From contig UQMI01000012.1 in the NCBI GenBank assembly GCA_900542045.1, positions 1 through 64,000 of the forward strand: a stretch of 64,000 nt of DNA, read 5' to 3'. The translations under genes and the position numbers were made by a program. Positions 52,571-62,144 of the stretch are shown in pieces (position 1 is the first letter of the stretch; each line of letters begins with the position of its first letter). Origin of the DNA: an uncultured Blautia sp. GTDB lineage: Bacteria; Bacillota; Clostridia; Lachnospirales; Lachnospiraceae. Below the pieces are notes generated by a model, which searched no databases, was not told the DNA's origin, and was given only the letters and a program-made list of their open reading frames with translations.

Positions 52571-53962
52571 TTATTTCTTCAATTCTGTGGAGATACTGCA
52601 GTTTTCCACCTGAATGGTTCCCTCTGACGCGAAGATGCCCAGAGCATCTCCCGGTTTTGTATACAGCCGGGCATTCAGTGCCACACCATTTACATAAATC
52701 GTTCCAATCGTATCGTCCACGATCAGCCGAATATGATATTTCTGTCCGGGCTCCAGTGTAATGGGACGTTCAGATCCCTGACTCAGATAAGAATACCAGG
52801 GCCAGTTGGGATTTTTCTCACAGAGATACCGGTCCTCATTGCAATGGAAAATAAACTGATAGGATTGTTCCGTCTGCACATCGTCGTAGACCCGAATACC
52901 GAAGGCATGGGTTCCTTCCGAAAATGTCACATCCGCTTCCAGACTGAACAGCTCTCCGCAGTGCTCTTTCAACACCCGTTCCGTTCTGCCTGCCGGACTC
53001 TCCAGCACAAAATCTTCCACCTTTTCTCTGTTGACAAATGCTTCCCAGACCGTATCCGGCACCTTTACACCCAGAGTCCCGTCTTCTCTCTGGTATACCT
53101 CATGGGGCACGAAGGTGCCTGCCCATTCATAATTTTTTCTGTCATCACAGTCTTCTTTGGTGGCTACCCATCCGAACAGGATCCGGTGTCCGTTCAGACA
53201 AAAGGTCCTTCCTGCATAATACGCCCGGCCATCGAATGCATCATCCTTCGGCGCGATCCAGGGACCGTCAATGCTTTTGCTCATCCGGTAGATCATTTTA
53301 CTGCGGTCACTGTATTCCGTCACCACATGATACCACCAGTCTCCGATCTTAAATAGGTCCACCATCTCATGCATGACAAACAGCCCCGGTGCCCAGAAGT
53401 CTCCTTCAAATTTCCAGTTTTTCAGATCTTTGGATGTAAATTTCACCGTTCGGCCTGACTGCACCGTCTTGGGTCCTGCCAGCCGTGCGCCCAGGATCAG
53501 CATATACTGCTGCTTATCCTCGTCCCACAATACAAAAGGATCTCTCCAGTCGTCCGGATCATACCCCTCCTGAGGCGTAAACGTCAGCTTATCCTGGGTC
53601 TTGGTCCAGTGTACCAGATCATCGCTGACAGCGTGCATCAGCACCTGAGACGCTTTTCCCTGTTTTGGATATTCCCGGTTATAGCCGGTATAAAAGGCAT
53701 GGTACTGTCCTTCGCCTTCAAAAATACTTCCCGCATAAATAAACTGATCCTGTTCCTCATCAGTTCCCCTGGGAATTGCCGTTCCCATATCTTTATAATG
53801 TACAAAATCGGATGTGGTAGCCAGGTCCCAGCCAAAAGGCTCTCCAAACGGACAGGGATTGCGGTTGTCTCTCTGATGGAACAGATAAAATTCCTCCCCT
53901 TTTCCATAAGGCATACAATCGCCAAACCAGGTTCCCGGATACTGATAATATAACTGATTCAT
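52571..53962 (-). CDS. GH32-like glycoside hydrolase (divergent)
   Basis: A 463-residue protein with a five-bladed beta-propeller pattern (residues 1-330) and a C-terminal beta-sandwich (about 340-460). The conserved RDP triad is clear (WRDPFV, Arg140-Asp141). The usual WMNDPNG start is replaced by WFGDCMPYG with Asp15 as candidate nucleophile, and the usual EC motif reads MHEMVDLF with Glu199 as candidate acid/base. Substrate is probably a fructoside or related sugar taken up by the adjacent ABC transporter. No signal peptide, so it acts inside the cell. Confidence 0.88.
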   Translation of the reverse strand: MNQLYYQYPGTWFGDCMPYGKGEEFYLFHQRDNRNPCPFGEPFGWDLATTSDFVHYKDMGTAIPRGTDEEQDQFIYAGSIFEGEGQYHAFYTGYNREYPKQGKASQVLMHAVSDDLVHWTKTQDKLTFTPQEGYDPDDWRDPFVLWDEDKQQYMLILGARLAGPKTVQSGRTVKFTSKDLKNWKFEGDFWAPGLFVMHEMVDLFKIGDWWYHVVTEYSDRSKMIYRMSKSIDGPWIAPKDDAFDGRAYYAGRTFCLNGHRILFGWVATKEDCDDRKNYEWAGTFVPHEVYQREDGTLGVKVPDTVWEAFVNREKVEDFVLESPAGRTERVLKEHCGELFSLEADVTFSEGTHAFGIRVYDDVQTEQSYQFIFHCNEDRYLCEKNPNWPWYSYLSQGSERPITLEPGQKYHIRLIVDDTIGTIYVNGVALNARLYTKPGDALGIFASEGTIQVENCSISTELKK

Positions 53963-54031
53963 TTTTTCTCTAACCTCCTGCTTTTTCTCAGTGCAGATAA
54001 AGGAAATGCCAGTGTCCGCACTGCTGCTTTT

Positions 54032-54871
54032 TTAACCTTTCACAGCACCTGCCGACAAACCTGCCAGCATCTTCTTACTGCAAAGAAAATAGAACACAAA
54101 TACCGGAATAACAGTGACTGTTATGGCGGCAAAGGTTGCACCCCAGTCTGTCAGCCCCATGCTTCCCACATAATCATTCAACCCCAGCGTTACAGTCTTC
54201 ATGTCCGTGGAACGGGTAAAGGTATAGGCATTGATATATTCATTCCAGCAGAACACAGCCTGCATGGTGGCCACCGTAATGATCGAGTTCAGCGACATGG
54301 GCATGACCATCTTAAAGAAGCATCCAATGGGGGAACATCCGTCAATAATGGCCGCTTCCAGCATTTCCTCCGGAAAAAATTTACTGAAGGAATGAAAAAG
54401 CTGTATGGAATAAGACAGCGAAAACGCGATCTGCGGCAAAATAATCGCTGCATAGGTATTGATCAGACCCAGCCGATTGAAAATCGTAAACAGGGGAATC
54501 AACGCCACCTGCATGGGAAGCATCAGCCCCAGCAGAAAATAATTCAGCAGGAACTTTCTCCCCCGGAACCGGATCTTGCTCAGGGCAAAACCGGCCATCA
54601 GCGCGATCAGGATCAACGGTACCAGAACGCCTACCAGCACAATGATACTGTTTTTAAAATACGTCAGCATGTGACTCTTGGTAAACACCGTAATGTAGTT
54701 TCCCAGATAAAGGGAAGAAGGAAGGGCATAGGCCGGCAGCTTCTGAAAATCATCCAGGGATTTAAAACTGGAAGTAAATACATACAGAAACGGATATACC
54801 TGGACTACCACCAGCAAAATAGCGATCACCCATTTGACCGTACCTCCCACAGAAAATTTTTTCTTTCTCAT
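54032..54871 (-). CDS. Carbohydrate ABC transporter permease (MalG/CUT1 type)
   Basis: A 279-residue permease with six helices and the EAA loop EAAIIDGCSPIGCFFKMVMP that contacts the ATPase. The end (SAGAVKG) is typical of MalG-like subunits. Overlaps the partner permease stop by 4 bases. No ATP-binding gene is in the operon, as is common for CUT1 systems in Firmicutes that share an MsmK-like ATPase. Confidence 0.95.
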   Translation of the reverse strand: MRKKKFSVGGTVKWVIAILLVVVQVYPFLYVFTSSFKSLDDFQKLPAYALPSSLYLGNYITVFTKSHMLTYFKNSIIVLVGVLVPLILIALMAGFALSKIRFRGRKFLLNYFLLGLMLPMQVALIPLFTIFNRLGLINTYAAIILPQIAFSLSYSIQLFHSFSKFFPEEMLEAAIIDGCSPIGCFFKMVMPMSLNSIITVATMQAVFCWNEYINAYTFTRSTDMKTVTLGLNDYVGSMGLTDWGATFAAITVTVIPVFVFYFLCSKKMLAGLSAGAVKG

Positions 54872-55752
54872 TCCTCTTCACCTCCTCCTGTAAATTTGCG
54901 GAACAGAAGACCAACCACCATACAGATAATGACGATCATGATAGCGACCGCACTGCCGTATCCATATTTCATACTGGAAAAGGCCTGCTTGTACATATAC
55001 GTCGTCATAAGTTCAGATGCATTTCCCGGCCCTCCGTGCGTCAGCAGGTAAGAAAATTCGAAAGAACGCAGAGAACCATTTAATACCAGCAGGCAGTTAG
55101 CCACGATGACCGGCTTGATATAAGGCACTCTGACATAATAATATTCCTGTACCACAGAGGCCCCGTCAATCCGTGCTGCTTCGCTGAGTTCACTGGGAAC
55201 ACCGATAAGCGCTGCATAAAAGATGACCATATACAGTCCCAGATATTTGTATGCCTCCACGAACGCCGTCACATAAAGGGAAATGTTGGGATTGGAAATC
55301 CACTCCATTACTTTCAGGGACGGATCGATGAAAGAAAGCAGCTGGTTCACAATACCTGTAGGTGTCACGGACAGCAGCTTGGAAAAAATCTGGCAGATGG
55401 CCACGGAAGAAATGACCACAGGTATGTAATATAACGTCTGCAGGGTCACTCTGCCTTTTTTAATCCGGCTGAGCAGAATTGCAAACAGCAGACCGCCAAA
55501 TACCTGTATCGCCACATTAATCACGGTATAAATAATCGTATGCCATACTGTGGAGCGGAACACCGTATCTGTGGTTAGAAGTTCGATGTAATTTTTCAGT
55601 CCCACAAACACTTTTTCTCCCACACCGCTCCAGTCAAAAAAGCTGTAGTACCCGGCCCAGATAATGGATACGATCACCAAAGCTGTATAGACCAAAAATG
55701 CCGGGAAGATAAACATAAAAATAATTGATTTCTTACCAAAGGCTTTCTGCAA
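54868..55752 (-). CDS. Carbohydrate ABC transporter permease (MalF/CUT1 type)
   Basis: A 294-residue permease with six helices and the EAA loop EAARIDGASVVQEYYYVRVP. Paired with the MalG-like subunit (4-base overlap). It follows the binding-protein gene after a 105-base gap that holds a stem-loop. The system would import an oligosaccharide for the GH32-like enzyme. Confidence 0.95.
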   Translation of the reverse strand: MQKAFGKKSIIFMFIFPAFLVYTALVIVSIIWAGYYSFFDWSGVGEKVFVGLKNYIELLTTDTVFRSTVWHTIIYTVINVAIQVFGGLLFAILLSRIKKGRVTLQTLYYIPVVISSVAICQIFSKLLSVTPTGIVNQLLSFIDPSLKVMEWISNPNISLYVTAFVEAYKYLGLYMVIFYAALIGVPSELSEAARIDGASVVQEYYYVRVPYIKPVIVANCLLVLNGSLRSFEFSYLLTHGGPGNASELMTTYMYKQAFSSMKYGYGSAVAIMIVIICMVVGLLFRKFTGGGEEE

Positions 55753-55804
55753 AAAATCCCCTCCTCGTCTTCATAATCACAGCGTTCACAGTCTCTTTCT
55801 TTAA

Positions 55805-55835
55805 AAGAGACTGACGAGAAATTCGCCAGTCTCTT
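55805..55835 (-). promoter_or_regulatory. Stem-loop between sugar-binding and permease genes
   Basis: AAGAGACTG and CAGTCTCTT form a perfect 9-bp stem with a 13-base loop, followed on the minus strand by TTAAAG. It probably gives more binding protein than permease. Confidence 0.6.
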
Positions 55836-55857
55836 AACAGTCATATCGCGCACATCT

Positions 55858-57201
55858 TTATTCCGTGACAAAGGTATCACAGGTGGCAATAAACTCTTCC
55901 GGTGTGGTCAGGCCCTGTGCCAGCTTCTGCTGTTCGTCCACGATCTTGGTCAGCACATCTGAATCCAGTTTGTCATCCCAGGAAGTCCATGCGGTCTCCG
56001 CTTCTGCAAACATCGGCTGTGTGTCATAGTAAAGCTGCGGCAGTCCCTCCGGAAGCTCCTCGTTAAATGGAGAGAAGATGTTGGCCTTGGTATAGCAGGC
56101 TTCTGAGAAATTCTCACACATATAATCAAAGAATTCCTGCATGGTCTCATCATAAGTAGCTTTGTTGAATCCCTCGGCAAAACCGGCGTGTACCGGCACG
56201 TTGGTAGACATATTGTCCATACCTTCCACATCGGGTACCGGGAAAAATCCCAACTGCCCGTTGTCATACATTTCTTCAGCCAGACCGATGTTGCCGGATC
56301 CGGAATAGAAGATCGCGCCAGTGCCGCCAAAGAACAGGTTGCAGGCAGAAGTATAATCCACACTGGCAAAGCCCGGTTCAAAATATCCCTTGGTTCCCAA
56401 ATCCGCCAGCAGATTTACGGCATGCTGAGCAGATGCATTCTCACTGAAACTGTCCGTTCCATCCTGGTAACCTGTAATAAAGTCAGATCCTCCCACTCTC
56501 CATGGGGAGAAGGATAAATATCTCATTAACTGCCATGCATCCGAACCGCCTACGACCACTGGTATCTCTCCGATATCCGCGATCTTCTGGCAGGCATCCT
56601 GGAACTCTGCCCAGGTTGTGGGTGTTTCTGTAATGCCGGCTTCTTCAAAAATATCTGTTCTGTACATGAAGTATTCACAATACAGTCCCTGAGGGAACAG
56701 ATACAGATTGCCATCGTTGGCATCGGTGAGGAAGTCCCGCACTGCTCCGTTTAATTTGTCTGCATATCCGTTTCTCTCCAGCTCCGCTCCCACATCTACC
56801 AGCGCATCTATATCCAGACATGCCTGGGAAAGTGTGCCGTTGGGGCAGCCGAAAATATCCGGCAGCGTATTGCTGTTAATATACATCTGCAGCTTAGTAA
56901 AATAATCCTGCATATCATTTACCAGCTCAATTTCGTACTCCAGCCCTTTTTCCTCGCAGAAATTGCTGAGCAGCCAGTCAAATACCTGGAACTGTTCTGT
57001 GGACTCTGTTCCTTTCAGCAGGGCCGTAATCTTTGTTCTCTCTCCGTTTTCCGTACCGGATGCACTGTCTGAACTTTCCTGTTCCTCTCCGGTCTGATCT
57101 GCAGCAGATGTGCTGTTATCTGATGAACCGCCGCATCCACTGAGGATTGTTCCCGCCGCCATCACGGCCGTAAGAACCAATGCTGCTAATTTCCTTTTCA
57201 T
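55858..57201 (-). CDS. Sugar ABC transporter substrate-binding lipoprotein
   Basis: A 447-residue family 1 solute-binding protein. A lipoprotein signal ends in ILSGC, followed by a Ser/Glu-rich linker. The mature domain has the usual pattern (KITALLKG, NDMQDYFTKLQMYINSN and a C-terminal WTSWDDKLDSDVL). Family usage suggests oligosaccharide binding. First gene of a four-gene operon ending with the GH32-like enzyme; its promoter lies at 57248-57276. Confidence 0.93.
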   Translation of the reverse strand: MKRKLAALVLTAVMAAGTILSGCGGSSDNSTSAADQTGEEQESSDSASGTENGERTKITALLKGTESTEQFQVFDWLLSNFCEEKGLEYEIELVNDMQDYFTKLQMYINSNTLPDIFGCPNGTLSQACLDIDALVDVGAELERNGYADKLNGAVRDFLTDANDGNLYLFPQGLYCEYFMYRTDIFEEAGITETPTTWAEFQDACQKIADIGEIPVVVGGSDAWQLMRYLSFSPWRVGGSDFITGYQDGTDSFSENASAQHAVNLLADLGTKGYFEPGFASVDYTSACNLFFGGTGAIFYSGSGNIGLAEEMYDNGQLGFFPVPDVEGMDNMSTNVPVHAGFAEGFNKATYDETMQEFFDYMCENFSEACYTKANIFSPFNEELPEGLPQLYYDTQPMFAEAETAWTSWDDKLDSDVLTKIVDEQQKLAQGLTTPEEFIATCDTFVTE

Positions 57202-57247
57202 TTGTCTCCCTCCAAATACTGATTGCTGATTTACTGTTTACACGTTT

Positions 57248-57276
57248 ATCATACTGTCCCGGTTTTCAAATCTCAA
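57248..57276 (-). promoter_or_regulatory. Promoter of the sugar-ABC operon
   Basis: On the minus strand TTGAGA (57271-57276), 17 bases, TATGAT (57248-57253), about 45 bases before the binding-protein start. It is presumably activated by the YesN regulator upstream. Confidence 0.65.
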
Positions 57277-57279
57277 TCT

Positions 57280-57328
57280 AAAAAACGGCTAAAAATGTGA
57301 AAAACTTACACATTTTCGCCGTTTTTTT
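57280..57328 (-). terminator. Terminator of the yesMN pair
   Basis: AAAAAAACGGCGAAAATGTG pairs with CACATTTTTAGCCGTTTTTT on the minus strand with one small bulge. It separates the regulator genes from the ABC promoter. Confidence 0.85.
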
Positions 57329-57378
57329 ATTAGATATGCACAAATCTTATACTTTTGCACGAATTTCATATATTTGAT

Positions 57379-58986
57379 TCAGACAGACTGCCGGTATTCA
57401 TTGGGCGTTACGCCATACTTTTTCTTAAACGCCTGAATAAAATAACTAAAATCATTATATCCCACTTTTTCCGCGATCTCATACATTTTATATTTATCTT
57501 CCAGGATCATTTTCCTGGCTTCCTCCATCCGGATTTCCACCAGAATCTTCAGAAAGCTCTGATTGGCGTATCGTTTCAGCAGACGGCTCACATAAGTCTT
57601 ACTCATATGAAACTGATCCGCAATGAAATCCAGGGTCAGATTTTCCATATAATGATCTCTGAGGTACGCAATGATACGGTTCACGATATGCTGATACCGG
57701 TCTTCCGTATCCTGATGATTCTGGATTGTCAGCAAACTGAACCCCTTAACCAGATACTGGGTAATTTCCTCCACACTGGACGCCTGGCCGATCACCCGGA
57801 TCCCATCCTGCAGAAAAGAAAAATCGTATTCCTTTTTCTGAAGAGCCCCCTGAATCTCACAGAGGAACGGATACTTCATACAGGCTACCAGAAGATCCAG
57901 CGCCATATACCGGCTGTTCTCCAGGTCCATATCAGCGTGATGAAACAGTTCCTCGATTTCCCTGCCTGCTTCCGCCGTCTGCCCGGAATAAATCTTCATG
58001 AACAGCCGCTGCTTCTGTCCCTCGGTAATTTCATGATTCTGGCGAAGTACCCCGTCCAGATCTTTGTAATGAACTATGGTATTCTCCCCAAGGTAAATAC
58101 TCTGGCTGCACGCATGGCAGGCCTCCATATACGCCTCATGGATCTTATCCACATCGCACCAGACTTTGCTGACCCCAATACAGATTTTGTAACGGATCAG
58201 CTCCCGGGCCACTTTTTTCAGCTTCTCCGCTGCTGCAGTAGCCTGTTCCGTACAATCCCTGTCATTTTTCTCTCTGCCAAACAGCAGAAGAAACCCAAAT
58301 TGAAGATTCATATCATCATATTCGCACAGTACCCCGCCGGAAAATTCACCGAAGATTTCTTCTCCGATATTCAGAAACGCAAACTGCTCCGGCCAGCTGT
58401 TATCTTTTTGCGAATGGGCATTTTCTCTGGTAATGGCAATACAGATATATTTTTCCACATGCATCCCCACTGCTTCCATCTGATGATCCAGCTCTCCCCG
58501 ATCCCGTATTCTCCCATGGAGCAGATCATTGACCAGTTTGCTCCGAATATAGGGAATTTCTTTTTCAAATGTTTTCTGCAGATCCCGATAATATCGGTTC
58601 ACCTGATTTTCTTTTTCAATCTCATGACACAGTCTCCGCACCAGCTCGTCCAGTTTCCGGAAATTCATGGGTTTCAGCAGATAATCTGAGCCTCCCACCC
58701 GGATAGCTTCCTGGGCATATTCAAAACTGTCATATCCCGTAAGAAAGACGATCCGTACATTCTCCTTCAGTCTTCTGGCTTCTGCTGCAAAAGAAAGGCC
58801 ATCCATCTTCGGCATCTGGATATCAGTAAAGACCAGATCCGGCTGAAATTCCTCCAGTTTTTCCAGACCTTCCTGCCCGTTCCGTGCAGTAGCCACCAGC
58901 TGGCAGCCATAACGCTCCCAGGGAAAGGACGACATTCCGTCCAGAATAATAAATTCATCGTCAATCACCATTACTTTTACGCTCAT
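57379..58986 (-). CDS. yesN: YesN-type response regulator with AraC DNA-binding domain
   Basis: A 535-residue regulator: receiver domain (residues 1-120, Asp55 in FTDIQMPKMDG), long middle region (about 130-425) of the YesN type, and a C-terminal pair of AraC helix-turn-helix motifs (LDFIADQFHMSKTYVSRLLK, then MYEIAEKVGYNDFSYFIQAF). Its start overlaps the yesM stop by 4 bases. It likely turns on the ABC transporter/GH32 operon just downstream. Confidence 0.95.
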   Translation of the reverse strand: MSVKVMVIDDEFIILDGMSSFPWERYGCQLVATARNGQEGLEKLEEFQPDLVFTDIQMPKMDGLSFAAEARRLKENVRIVFLTGYDSFEYAQEAIRVGGSDYLLKPMNFRKLDELVRRLCHEIEKENQVNRYYRDLQKTFEKEIPYIRSKLVNDLLHGRIRDRGELDHQMEAVGMHVEKYICIAITRENAHSQKDNSWPEQFAFLNIGEEIFGEFSGGVLCEYDDMNLQFGFLLLFGREKNDRDCTEQATAAAEKLKKVARELIRYKICIGVSKVWCDVDKIHEAYMEACHACSQSIYLGENTIVHYKDLDGVLRQNHEITEGQKQRLFMKIYSGQTAEAGREIEELFHHADMDLENSRYMALDLLVACMKYPFLCEIQGALQKKEYDFSFLQDGIRVIGQASSVEEITQYLVKGFSLLTIQNHQDTEDRYQHIVNRIIAYLRDHYMENLTLDFIADQFHMSKTYVSRLLKRYANQSFLKILVEIRMEEARKMILEDKYKMYEIAEKVGYNDFSYFIQAFKKKYGVTPNEYRQSV

Positions 58987-60779
58987 TGCTCTTCTCCCAG
59001 TATATTATGATACGTCTTCAGCAGCTTTTCCGGATCTTCCATATAGGGAATGTGGATCGTAACTTCCGTTCCTTCCCCTTCCACAGAAACAATCCTGAGT
59101 CCATATTCTTCTCCGTAAAGGAACTGCAGCCGCTTGTGTACCGCATAAATCCCCAGATTTGTATGGAACCGGTCTCTGCTTGCCTTTTCCATACTCGGCT
59201 CCCGCAGCAGATTTTCCACTTTCGCCTGGGACATACCGATTCCCGTATCCTTTACTGTGATATCAATGGCATCCCCCACACGTTTTGCACTGATCAGCAG
59301 AGAACTTTCTCTCTGTGCGTCTTCAATCCCATGCACAATGGCATTTTCTACAATGGGCTGCACCACCAGTTTGGGAACTGCCTGAGACAGCAGCGAGGCA
59401 TCCACATCATAAATGGTTTCAAAACGGTCCTGGTACCGCAGCTTTTGTATATACAGATAATCCTTCACATAGCCCAGTTCCTGCTCCAACGTGATGATGC
59501 TCTGTTTGTTGCTGATGGTTCCACGGATCAGGTTGCTGATGGCACTGACCAGATCACAGATTTCTTCCTGGCCCTCCTTAAACGCCATCCAGTTAATGGC
59601 ATCCAGCGTATTATAGAGAAAATGAGGATTCATCTGGGACTGCAGGGTTTCAAATTCCATTTCTTTTTTCAATATCTCCGCCTGAGTCACTTTCTGGATC
59701 AGTTCTTTGATATCACACATGGCCTTATTGAACACCACATTCATTGTACCCACTTCATCCTGGCGTTCCTCTGACAGCCGTACATCAAAATCTCCCTTGG
59801 AAAACTGTTCCAGGGCATTCTTGGTTTCCTTCAGGGGTGAAACAATGTTGTTGGCAATGGTAAGGATCACCAGCGTTCCGATCCCCAATGCCAGACAGCT
59901 GAAGATCAGCGATACGTTCCGCAGTGCCGACAGATCCCGGTTGATATAATCCATGGAGATAAGGCCCACCGTATCCCATCCTGTGACACTGGAATGGACA
60001 TACACTGCCATATTGGACTCTCCATCCTCCTGATATTCAAAGCTGCCTCTGGATTTTGTTTCCTCTGCCATATAAGACAACAGTGTCTGATTCGGCTCAT
60101 TGCTGGTAATCAGTGCCTCATCATCCAGGATCGTGATTTTTCCCTGGCTGTCAAAATTCACCGCCTCTGCCAGACGGTCCAGATAACTCCGCTTCAGACC
60201 GATGCGCACATATCCCAGCGGGCGATAGGTCTGCAGATCTTTAATCAGTTTGATCATCTGCAGAGTATCCTCTTCTCCATTCTGAACCAGGATCCAGTGC
60301 CCCTTTGCTTCGTCTGCCTTGCGAAACAGTTCTTCCTCATCTGGAATTTCCCACTTCTGAGACCAGACAGAAATATAATAACTGGCACCGTTCAACCCAT
60401 ACAGTTCCATATCATTCATGGTGACACTGGAAAATTCCTTGACCATGATCCGCCGAATCTGCCGGTTTCTGGAATAAAAAGAATCGTCCGCCTCATCCAG
60501 CTCACTGGGTTCCGCATTCAGTTCCTCCTGCACCGTAGGATTATCTCCCATCATTTCCAATTTATTAATATTCTGCTCCATGAAATGATCCAGGGACATG
60601 GACAGCTGTTCCACAGTTTCACTGGATTGTTCCAGAGTTTTTCTGGAGATGATATCTGCAGAATACAGATAGGATGCGATGACCAGTATGATCAGCAGCG
60701 GAATCAAAACAACCAGAAAGCCCAGCACCAGCTGAGTTTTGATGCTGTGAAATTTAAATTTTGAAATACGAGAAAACAT
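58983..60779 (-). CDS. yesM: YesM-type sensor histidine kinase
   Basis: A 598-residue kinase with TM helices near residues 15-37 and 290-312 around a Cache-like sensor of about 250 residues, a HAMP domain, then the His_kinase family motif QMNPHFLYNTLDAINWM with the phospho-acceptor His, and a HATPase with KLVVQPIVENAIVHG and DTGIGMS. It pairs with YesN. The sensor probably detects the sugar or its binding protein outside the cell. GGTGGAGG precedes the ATG. Confidence 0.95.
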   Translation of the reverse strand: MFSRISKFKFHSIKTQLVLGFLVVLIPLLIILVIASYLYSADIISRKTLEQSSETVEQLSMSLDHFMEQNINKLEMMGDNPTVQEELNAEPSELDEADDSFYSRNRQIRRIMVKEFSSVTMNDMELYGLNGASYYISVWSQKWEIPDEEELFRKADEAKGHWILVQNGEEDTLQMIKLIKDLQTYRPLGYVRIGLKRSYLDRLAEAVNFDSQGKITILDDEALITSNEPNQTLLSYMAEETKSRGSFEYQEDGESNMAVYVHSSVTGWDTVGLISMDYINRDLSALRNVSLIFSCLALGIGTLVILTIANNIVSPLKETKNALEQFSKGDFDVRLSEERQDEVGTMNVVFNKAMCDIKELIQKVTQAEILKKEMEFETLQSQMNPHFLYNTLDAINWMAFKEGQEEICDLVSAISNLIRGTISNKQSIITLEQELGYVKDYLYIQKLRYQDRFETIYDVDASLLSQAVPKLVVQPIVENAIVHGIEDAQRESSLLISAKRVGDAIDITVKDTGIGMSQAKVENLLREPSMEKASRDRFHTNLGIYAVHKRLQFLYGEEYGLRIVSVEGEGTEVTIHIPYMEDPEKLLKTYHNILGEEQ

Positions 60780-60838
60780 AAAATGCCTCCACCTCTGTTA
60801 CAAACTCCCCCACATAAACCTGTTTCCTTCAGCAGCTT

Positions 60839-61969
60839 CTATTTTCCCTGCAGCAGTTTTCCTCTCAGGATCACCTGTCTGACCCGAAGATCTTCCTTAT
60901 CCAGCATGACCAGATTGGCCATCTTTCCCGGCGAGATGCCTCCATAGCGGTCATAGATTCCCACGGTCTTTGCCGGATTCACTGCCGCGCAACGCACTGC
61001 CGTCTCCAGCGGGATCTGCATTTCCCGCACGGCTGTCCGCATACATTCCATCAGATTGGTATTGGAGCCCGCCAGCGTGCCGTCCTGGAGGGTTGCCCGG
61101 TTTCCTTTTACTGTCACAGGCTGTCCTCCCAGTTCATACTGTCCGTCTGCAAGTCCCGCTGCCATCATGGTATCACTGATAAAGACTACCCGGTCAATGC
61201 TAAACAGTTTCAAGGTGCTCCGTACCACCGCCGGATGAATGTGCACACCGTCACAGATCAGCTCCGCTTCGCACCGCCCGTCGTCCGCTGCCGCTATGAC
61301 AGGGCCGGGATTTCTGTGATGAATGGGATGCATGGCATTATACAGATGGGTCATGTGGGTCACTCCGGCTTCCATGGCCTGCCTGGCGGTCTCATAATCT
61401 GCCGCTGTATGGGCGATGGACAGCACCACTTTTCCCGCTTCCTGCCGGATAAACTCCATGGCTCCCTCTTCCTCCGGAGCCAGATCCACGATCTTGAAGA
61501 GGCCGCCGGAAGCCTTCTGCAGCCGTTCAAACAATTCGACATCCGGCCGGTGGATGTATGCGCCGTTCTGTGCTCCTTTCTTTTCCATGGAAATAAAAGG
61601 TCCTTCCATATGGATCCCGCACAAAATGGCTCCCTGTCCGTTCCGGTGTTCCCGGGCTGCCTCTGCAATTTTCAGCAGCCTGTCTTCTCCGAATGTCATG
61701 GTGGCCGGCACAATGGTGGTCACTCCCACACTGGCCTCATAATCCGCAATGGCCTGGATGGCTTCTTCTGTTCCATCACAGAAATCATATCCCACACATC
61801 CATGAAAATGGATATCGGTCAGTCCTGGAATGGCATAACAGCCGCTTCCGTCCAGGATCTCTCCTTTTGCCTTCTCGGAACTGTCCGTAAACAGTTCTCC
61901 ATCTATGAGCACATCTTTCTGCTCGAACTGGCAGTCCTCCGTATAAACCATTGCATTTCGTATGATCAT
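60839..61969 (-). CDS. nagA: N-acetylglucosamine-6-phosphate deacetylase
   Basis: A 376-residue amidohydrolase. Metal and catalytic motifs are in order: DIHFHGCVGYDF, GIHMEGPFIS (Glu ligand), LSIAHTAADY and THLYNAMHP (His ligands), and FISDTMMAAG (catalytic Asp). It removes acetate from GlcNAc-6-P to give GlcN-6-P in amino sugar use. The frame extends 17 codons upstream, but ATG 61969 fits the family N-terminus and has GAGAGG before it. No nagB is in the window. Confidence 0.94.
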   Translation of the reverse strand: MIIRNAMVYTEDCQFEQKDVLIDGELFTDSSEKAKGEILDGSGCYAIPGLTDIHFHGCVGYDFCDGTEEAIQAIADYEASVGVTTIVPATMTFGEDRLLKIAEAAREHRNGQGAILCGIHMEGPFISMEKKGAQNGAYIHRPDVELFERLQKASGGLFKIVDLAPEEEGAMEFIRQEAGKVVLSIAHTAADYETARQAMEAGVTHMTHLYNAMHPIHHRNPGPVIAAADDGRCEAELICDGVHIHPAVVRSTLKLFSIDRVVFISDTMMAAGLADGQYELGGQPVTVKGNRATLQDGTLAGSNTNLMECMRTAVREMQIPLETAVRCAAVNPAKTVGIYDRYGGISPGKMANLVMLDKEDLRVRQVILRGKLLQGK

Positions 61970-62144
61970 CTCCGGCGCCCTCTCTTTCTTTTTTCTCATC
62001 TTACCATTATGCTGTTCCACTGTAAAGCGTCCTCATTTCCCGGAAATCTCCGTCAATGGAAGCTTCTTCCAGATCATCCGGCTCCTTTCTCCGCCGGTCC
62101 CCTGAAGGCCCCCCAATTTTCTCAGCCTTCTCTGGTATGCGTCT

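Noticed and set aside
57355..58689. 444-codon plus-strand frame opposite yesN
   Set aside because: Shadow of a clear regulator gene; composition is Ile/His/Phe-biased with no family motifs.
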